Under the pieces are notes generated by a model that worked only from the letters and a program-made list of their open reading frames with translations, had not been told where the DNA came from and ran no database searches. The translations under genes were made by a program, and so were the position numbers. Of a DNA stretch of 64,000 nucleotides, positions 60,262-64,000 are shown in pieces. The stretch spans positions 17,110 through 81,109 of the forward strand of contig CAZOLV010000009.1 of NCBI GenBank assembly GCA_964580725.1, written 5' to 3'. Within the stretch, counting starts at the first letter, position 1, and every line of letters starts with the position of its first letter. This DNA comes from Amarolinea sp964580725 (lineage in GTDB: Bacteria > Chloroflexota > Anaerolineae > SSC4 > Amarolineaceae).

Positions 60262-62628
60262 ATGGCAACATCGAATGGGAACGTCGAGATGTCACAACAC
60301 TCAACACCAGGTCAACACCATTCTCAGTTTCTCACAGGGGATGCCGTCGTCGCCTTCGATCTGCCGCCTGGCATGCGGCGACCGGTGCTGCTCACCCTGG
60401 CCAATCCTGCCCATGCCGCGGTGTTGGCTGTGGTGGCGGTGCGCATCGCTGCTGCACGGCGCACCGGTGTGGTGCTGCTGCACGTGGTTTCTGGGCATGC
60501 TTCCGGTCAAGCGGCGCAGCCCATCGAGCCGACCTCATGGCCCGCGCTCGCTGCCGCGTTAGAAATCGTGCATCAGGCTGGCGCGCCGAACGGCTGGATC
60601 GTTCGCACAGCCGAGAATGTCGGCCAGGCGATCCGGCAAACGGCCGCTGAACTTCACGCCGGCCTGGTCATCATGGGGTGGCGCGGCACAAGCCCACAGC
60701 AGAGCGCATCGCTGACTGCGGTGCTGGAGGATCCGCTCTGTGATGTCGCCGTGGTGGGCGGCCGCACAACCGGCCCGTATCGGCGGATCCTGGTCACGGT
60801 GGGGACGGGATCCCATGCGGCCCTGGCCGCACGCTTGGGCGCCGAATTGGCCATCGGTCATGCCGAGGCCTCACTGACGGCGCTGCATGTCACGGCCGGC
60901 GATCAGCCTGCGCGCAACATGTTGAGCGCCTCACAGCGGCAATTTCGTCAGACACTCGGCCAGCGCCTGCTCACCAGCGCTGTGACGCGCAAGACCGTCG
61001 TGGCCAACGACACGGCGCAGGCCATTCTGGCCGAACTGGCTGCCGGCTACGATGTTGTGCTCATGGGCACCTCGCGCGAGGCGCTGATAGACCGCCTTTC
61101 CTTCGGCGATGTGCCGCAGCGTGTGGCCGAGGAAAGTCAGATGACGGTGATCGTTGCGCGCCGTCATTCGTCCATGCCGACCCGTCTGCTGCGTGATTCC
61201 TGGAAACGGCTGACCAATGCGCTGCCCACGCTCGACGTCAGCGAGCGGGACGAGGTGCGCGCGACCATCAATGCGGGTGCGCGCTCGCGCGCCGACTTCT
61301 TCATCATGATCGGCCTGGCGGCGGTGCTGGCAGCCCTGGGGCTATTGCTCAACAGCCCGGCGGTAATCATCGGCGCAATGCTCGTGGCGCCTCTCATGTC
61401 GGCGATCGTCGGCCTGGGGCTGGGTGTGGTCGAGGGCGACACGGGCCTGCTTGGCGCAGCCGCCTGGGCTACCTTGCGCGGCATGGCTCTGGCAATCGTC
61501 ATTGGCGTGCTGGCAGGTCTGATGATTCCTGACGCAGCCGCCACGCCCGAAATCATGAGCCGCGCCCGACCCAGTGTGCTCGACCTGGGCGTTGCATTGG
61601 CGTCGGGTGCGGCCGGCGCCTATGCGTTGTGTCGCAAAGGAGTTGCCGCGGGGCTGGCGGGGGTCGCCATTGCCGCGGCGTTGGTGCCGCCGTTGACGAC
61701 CGTCGGTCTTGGCATCGCCCTGGGCCGCGGCGACATTGCCGGAGGCGCGCTGCTGCTCTTTCTCACGAACCTGATCGCCATTGCCGCGGCCAGCGGCCTG
61801 ATCTTTCTCATGCTTGACTTTGCGCCGGCTGCCAGCGAGAAAGAGCGTCGCAGCGTGCTGCGCCAGGGCATGACCGGCGCCGTAGCGCTGCTGGCGCTGG
61901 TCACGCTGATTCTGGCGCTGCTCACCGCCCAAACCCTGCGTTTGGTGCGTCTGGATCGCGCAGTGCAGACGGCTGTCGAAGATGGGGTGAATGTTCTGCT
62001 GCCTCAAAGCGAGTTTGTGGAGCTCAAACAGATCGTGCGCGACGATGGCACGCTGCATCTGGTCGTCACCGTGCGTTCGCCCCAACAGTACCCTCACGCG
62101 ACGGTGTTGGCCTTCCAACGTGAAGTCGCGACGCGAATCCAACGACCGGTCGCGCTTCTGCTGAACGTGATGCCGTCTACTCGGCTCGACCCGCTTGCGC
62201 CGCCCACCTTCACATCCGTACCCACGCCAACACCGACAGTCACCCCGGGGCCGTCGCCGGCGGCAACTGTCACGCCCACAGCCACAGCGCAGCCGACCGC
62301 CACCGCGACAGCGACGCGTACACCGACCCCCACGCACACGGCCACGGTCACCGTCACACCCACCGCTTCACCGACGGCGTCGGCCACGGCGACGCCACGG
62401 CCGACGCCCGGGTTTGCCGTGATTGCCAACGCCAACAATCGCGGCGCCTATTTGCGCAGCGCCCCAGGCGGCGAGATCATCGGCGCGGTGGCGGAAGGAA
62501 CCCTGGTCATTTTGCTTGGAGAACGGGTCGAAGTCAATGGGCGCGTGTGGGTTCATGTGATGATCGCTGGCCGGCCCAACGGCTGGATCGCCCAGGAATA
62601 TCTCACAGTTGTTGCGGCCGCACGTTGA
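60262..62628 (+). CDS. UspA-UspA-DUF389 membrane protein with C-terminal SH3-like domain
   Basis: 788 residues. Two universal-stress-like domains: VLLTLANPAHAAVLAVVAVRIAAARRTGVVLLHVVS...GLVIMGWRGT (about 40-160) and ILVTVGTGSHAALAARLGAELA...YDVVLMGTSREALIDRLSFGDVPQRVAEESQMTVIVAR (about 173-310). Then DUF389: SERDEVRATINAGARSRADFFIMIGLAAVLAALGLLLNSPAVIIGAMLVAPLMSAIVGLGLGVV with about seven helices to about 565. A soluble segment follows, then a TPTPTVTP-type linker (about 655-715) and an SH3b-like module (NRGAYLRSAPGGEIIGAVAEGTLVILLGERVEVNGRVWVHV). The linker and SH3 domain should be outside the cell, the Usp domains inside, giving a trans-envelope protein of unknown function. Stand-alone gene. 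Confidence 0.88.
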   Translation: MATSNGNVEMSQHSTPGQHHSQFLTGDAVVAFDLPPGMRRPVLLTLANPAHAAVLAVVAVRIAAARRTGVVLLHVVSGHASGQAAQPIEPTSWPALAAALEIVHQAGAPNGWIVRTAENVGQAIRQTAAELHAGLVIMGWRGTSPQQSASLTAVLEDPLCDVAVVGGRTTGPYRRILVTVGTGSHAALAARLGAELAIGHAEASLTALHVTAGDQPARNMLSASQRQFRQTLGQRLLTSAVTRKTVVANDTAQAILAELAAGYDVVLMGTSREALIDRLSFGDVPQRVAEESQMTVIVARRHSSMPTRLLRDSWKRLTNALPTLDVSERDEVRATINAGARSRADFFIMIGLAAVLAALGLLLNSPAVIIGAMLVAPLMSAIVGLGLGVVEGDTGLLGAAAWATLRGMALAIVIGVLAGLMIPDAAATPEIMSRARPSVLDLGVALASGAAGAYALCRKGVAAGLAGVAIAAALVPPLTTVGLGIALGRGDIAGGALLLFLTNLIAIAAASGLIFLMLDFAPAASEKERRSVLRQGMTGAVALLALVTLILALLTAQTLRLVRLDRAVQTAVEDGVNVLLPQSEFVELKQIVRDDGTLHLVVTVRSPQQYPHATVLAFQREVATRIQRPVALLLNVMPSTRLDPLAPPTFTSVPTPTPTVTPGPSPAATVTPTATAQPTATATATRTPTPTHTATVTVTPTASPTASATATPRPTPGFAVIANANNRGAYLRSAPGGEIIGAVAEGTLVILLGERVEVNGRVWVHVMIAGRPNGWIAQEYLTVVAAAR

Positions 62629-62820
62629 CTCCCGGCTCGCGACAAACGCCGCTCAAGCCGAGGGAACGCGGGCGGCGCTGATACCTTTCCATTCGTGAAC
62701 CGGAGTGCCGTTCGAACGCCGCGGGGCGATGTGGTAGCGATGGTGTTTCGATGGGCGCAATGACATTCATTTTCGCAATGTGGCTGACTCGAGTATAATG
62801 CCTTCGGGGAGGAGGCGACT

Positions 62821-63712
62821 ATGAGTTTTACGACACTCATCCGCAAGCTACCGCAAGACGTACAAATGCCGATGCTGGAAGTGCTGGAAGCATTTCAGCA
62901 GGATATGCGCGCGCAATACGCTGTGCGCCGTCAGGATTTCGAGGAGATGAGAATCACCGTGGCTGAGCTTGTACAGGCTCAGAAACGCACCGAGAAACGG
63001 CTGGATCGCCTGGAGGCTGTGGTGGCTGAGCTTGCACAGGCTCAGAAACGCACCGAGCAGCGCGTCGAGGAACTGGCCGCCGCTCAGAAACGCACCGAGC
63101 AGCGCGTCGAGGAACTGGCCGCCGCTCAGAAACGCANNNNNNNNNNNNNNNNNNNNNNNNNNNNNNNNNNNNNNNNNNNNNNNNNNNNNNNNNNNNNNNN
63201 NNNNNNNNNNNNNNNNNNNNNNNNNNNNNNNNNNNNCCGAAGACATCCTGCAAAAACTGGTGATCCGCGTGGGCAACAACACGGGCAAACTGCTCGAGAT
63301 TGACTATCGTGACCGGGCCTACGCCTACTTCGGTACTCTACTGCGTAAGGTGAAGGCCATTTCGCTGCAAGACCTGGAACCTACCCTGGAGCAGCATCTC
63401 TCCGCAGCCGAGTTGCAAGCACTTCTGCCCCTCGACCTGCTCGTGTACGGACAACTACGCCAGGCGCCGACGCCGACAGATATCTATCTGGCCGTCGAAG
63501 TTTCGGCCGTTATTGACGCCAATGACGTGACGCGGGCAAGTCGGCGCGCTGCGCTGTTGCGCAAGGCGGGCTATCGCGCCATCCCGGTCGTTGCCGGCGA
63601 AGAGGTCACTGCTGGCGCCAGCGCCGCGGCGCAAGACATGGCCGTGTTGCTGGTGCAGGACGGGACGAAATCATTCTGGGATGAGGCGCTGGCCCAGGTT
63701 TTGATTGACTGA
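62821..63712 (+). CDS. Coiled-coil protein with PD-(D/E)XK-like C-terminus, interrupted by an assembly gap
   Basis: Start ATG 62821 follows GGGAGGAGG, with TATAAT at 62794-62799. The N-terminal part is a heptad coiled coil built on a 14-residue unit AQKRTEQRVEELAA, encoded by a nearly identical 42-base repeat. After the gap the reading resumes in another frame (ILQKLVIRVGNNTGKLLEIDYRDRAYAYFGTLLRKVKAISLQDL... to TGA 63712), an artefact of the placeholder length. The C-terminal part (DIYLAVEVSAVIDANDVTRASRRAALLRKAGYRAIPVVAG) fits DUF3782-like nuclease-fold proteins with E-V-S in place of ExK. Function unknown. Confidence 0.7.
63137..63236. other. Assembly gap (100 N) inside the coiled-coil gene
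   Basis: Exactly 100 N, placed in the 42-base tandem repeat of the coiled-coil gene. The repeat number and the true frame across the gap cannot be known. Confidence 0.98.
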
Positions 63713-63744
63713 CAGCAACGTATGGGCGATTCAATGTCATTAAG

Positions 63745-63771
63745 GTCTCGTCAAAGAATAACTTCCCGTTC
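63745..63771. repeat. Probable left end of an insertion sequence
   Basis: GTCTCGTCAAAG and TTCCCGTT lie 83 bases before a transposase-like start; the same words occur alone at 35745-35771. The right end is outside the window, so the inverted repeat cannot be confirmed. Confidence 0.45.
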
Positions 63772-63853
63772 TGGGGTGGTGTGACAACTACCGGATCGCG
63801 TCAAGTTGGCCTATACTGAGCGCCATCTAGATCTTTCGCCAGCGGCGGCATCC

Positions 63854-64000
63854 ATGGACGCATCAGACCTACCGCCTTGCGGGTGTGATTTATGCCAGCA
63901 AGGTGTTGACCACCCGGACCGGGAATGGCATCGCCAAACGTTGGCCTTGCTCAGCCGCCTGGACGAGAACCAGCGGCGGTGGTTCGTGGCGCACGAAGCC
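63854..64000 (+). CDS. Transposase N-terminus (ISAzo13-like suspected), runs off the window
   Basis: 49 codons are visible, from ATG 63854 to the window edge. It begins with a Cys cluster, CGCDLCQQG, then WHRQTLALLSRLDENQRRWFVAHEA, resembling the N-terminal helix (LDExQRRxxxAxEA) of ISAzo13-like and related DDE transposases. The DDE residues are beyond the window. The context (end motif 83 bases upstream) supports an insertion sequence. Confidence 0.5.
   Translation, partial: MDASDLPPCGCDLCQQGVDHPDREWHRQTLALLSRLDENQRRWFVAHEA

Overview
The window is GC-rich and looks like a metagenome-assembled scaffold, with three gaps of exactly 100 N. It most likely comes from a Chloroflexota bacterium (Anaerolineae or Caldilineae type). 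This is inferred from several traits: surface proteins with Thr/Pro 'TPTPT' linkers, MalT-like LuxR regulators, CIRCE-hrcA-grpE-dnaK order, DUF4386 proteins, small DUF104/PIN and DUF2281/PIN toxin-antitoxin relics, and many DUF4143 or AAA-ATPase-like/PD-(D/E)XK proteins. There is no rRNA or tRNA evidence, so the phylum call is an inference. No tRNA, rRNA or CRISPR array was seen.

Layout. 0-8 kb: start of an aminotransferase gene, a YceI lipoprotein, a gap-ridden heptamer repeat region, a very large secreted beta-propeller protein and an MgtC-like membrane protein. 8-18 kb, a housekeeping block: sigma70 promoter plus perfect CIRCE, hrcA, grpE, dnaK, a hairpin, a new promoter, lipA, an M3 oligopeptidase, then an orphan DNA methyltransferase, a HAD hydrolase and a GT4 glycosyltransferase. 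18-26.6 kb: an anchored surface protein, a Crp/Fnr regulator divergent from a tetraheme c-type lipoprotein, and two histidine kinase/OmpR-type regulator pairs. 26.8-30.5 kb: VTC-domain, DUF4956 and DUF4353 lipoprotein genes in one direction. 31-38.9 kb: truncated toxin-antitoxin module, acyltransferase, a solute-binding-domain histidine kinase, then FAD oxidoreductase, SDR and NTF2-like genes.

39-43 kb is a gene graveyard. It holds a frameshifted DNA adenine methylase, a frameshifted DUF4143 ATPase, an isoprenylcysteine-methyltransferase-like tail, a duplicated FtsX fragment and a second truncated toxin-antitoxin pair, around one intact DUF4143 ATPase and one small membrane protein. 43-52.7 kb: MacB/FtsX-type ABC exporter, a C_GCAxxG_C_C redox protein, two medium-chain reductases and small membrane proteins. 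52.8-64 kb: further relics, an AAA-ATPase-like protein, a large MalT-like regulator, a nucleotidyltransferase, a deazaflavin-type reductase, an unusual UspA-UspA-DUF389-SH3 fusion, a coiled-coil protein cut by a gap, and the start of an insertion sequence.

Most striking observation: the C_GCAxxG_C_C gene at 47514-48368 has a good ribosome site and start at 48368. Its frame contains one TGA exactly where the family has its first conserved cysteine. The second, homologous half of the same protein has Cys at the equivalent place. A small stem-loop whose loop begins with G lies 21 nt after the TGA. It is therefore a candidate two-domain selenoprotein, with a recent nonsense mutation as the alternative.

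Second theme: short tandem repeats. Twelve-base minisatellites sit at the 5' ends of three unrelated reading frames (grpE, a membrane protein at 41.7-42.3 kb and a DUF427-like fragment at 30.8 kb). A 7-base TTCAGC-type repeat recurs at three loci. A roughly 60-base palindromic element recurs at 14.8, 39.15 and 58.7 kb.
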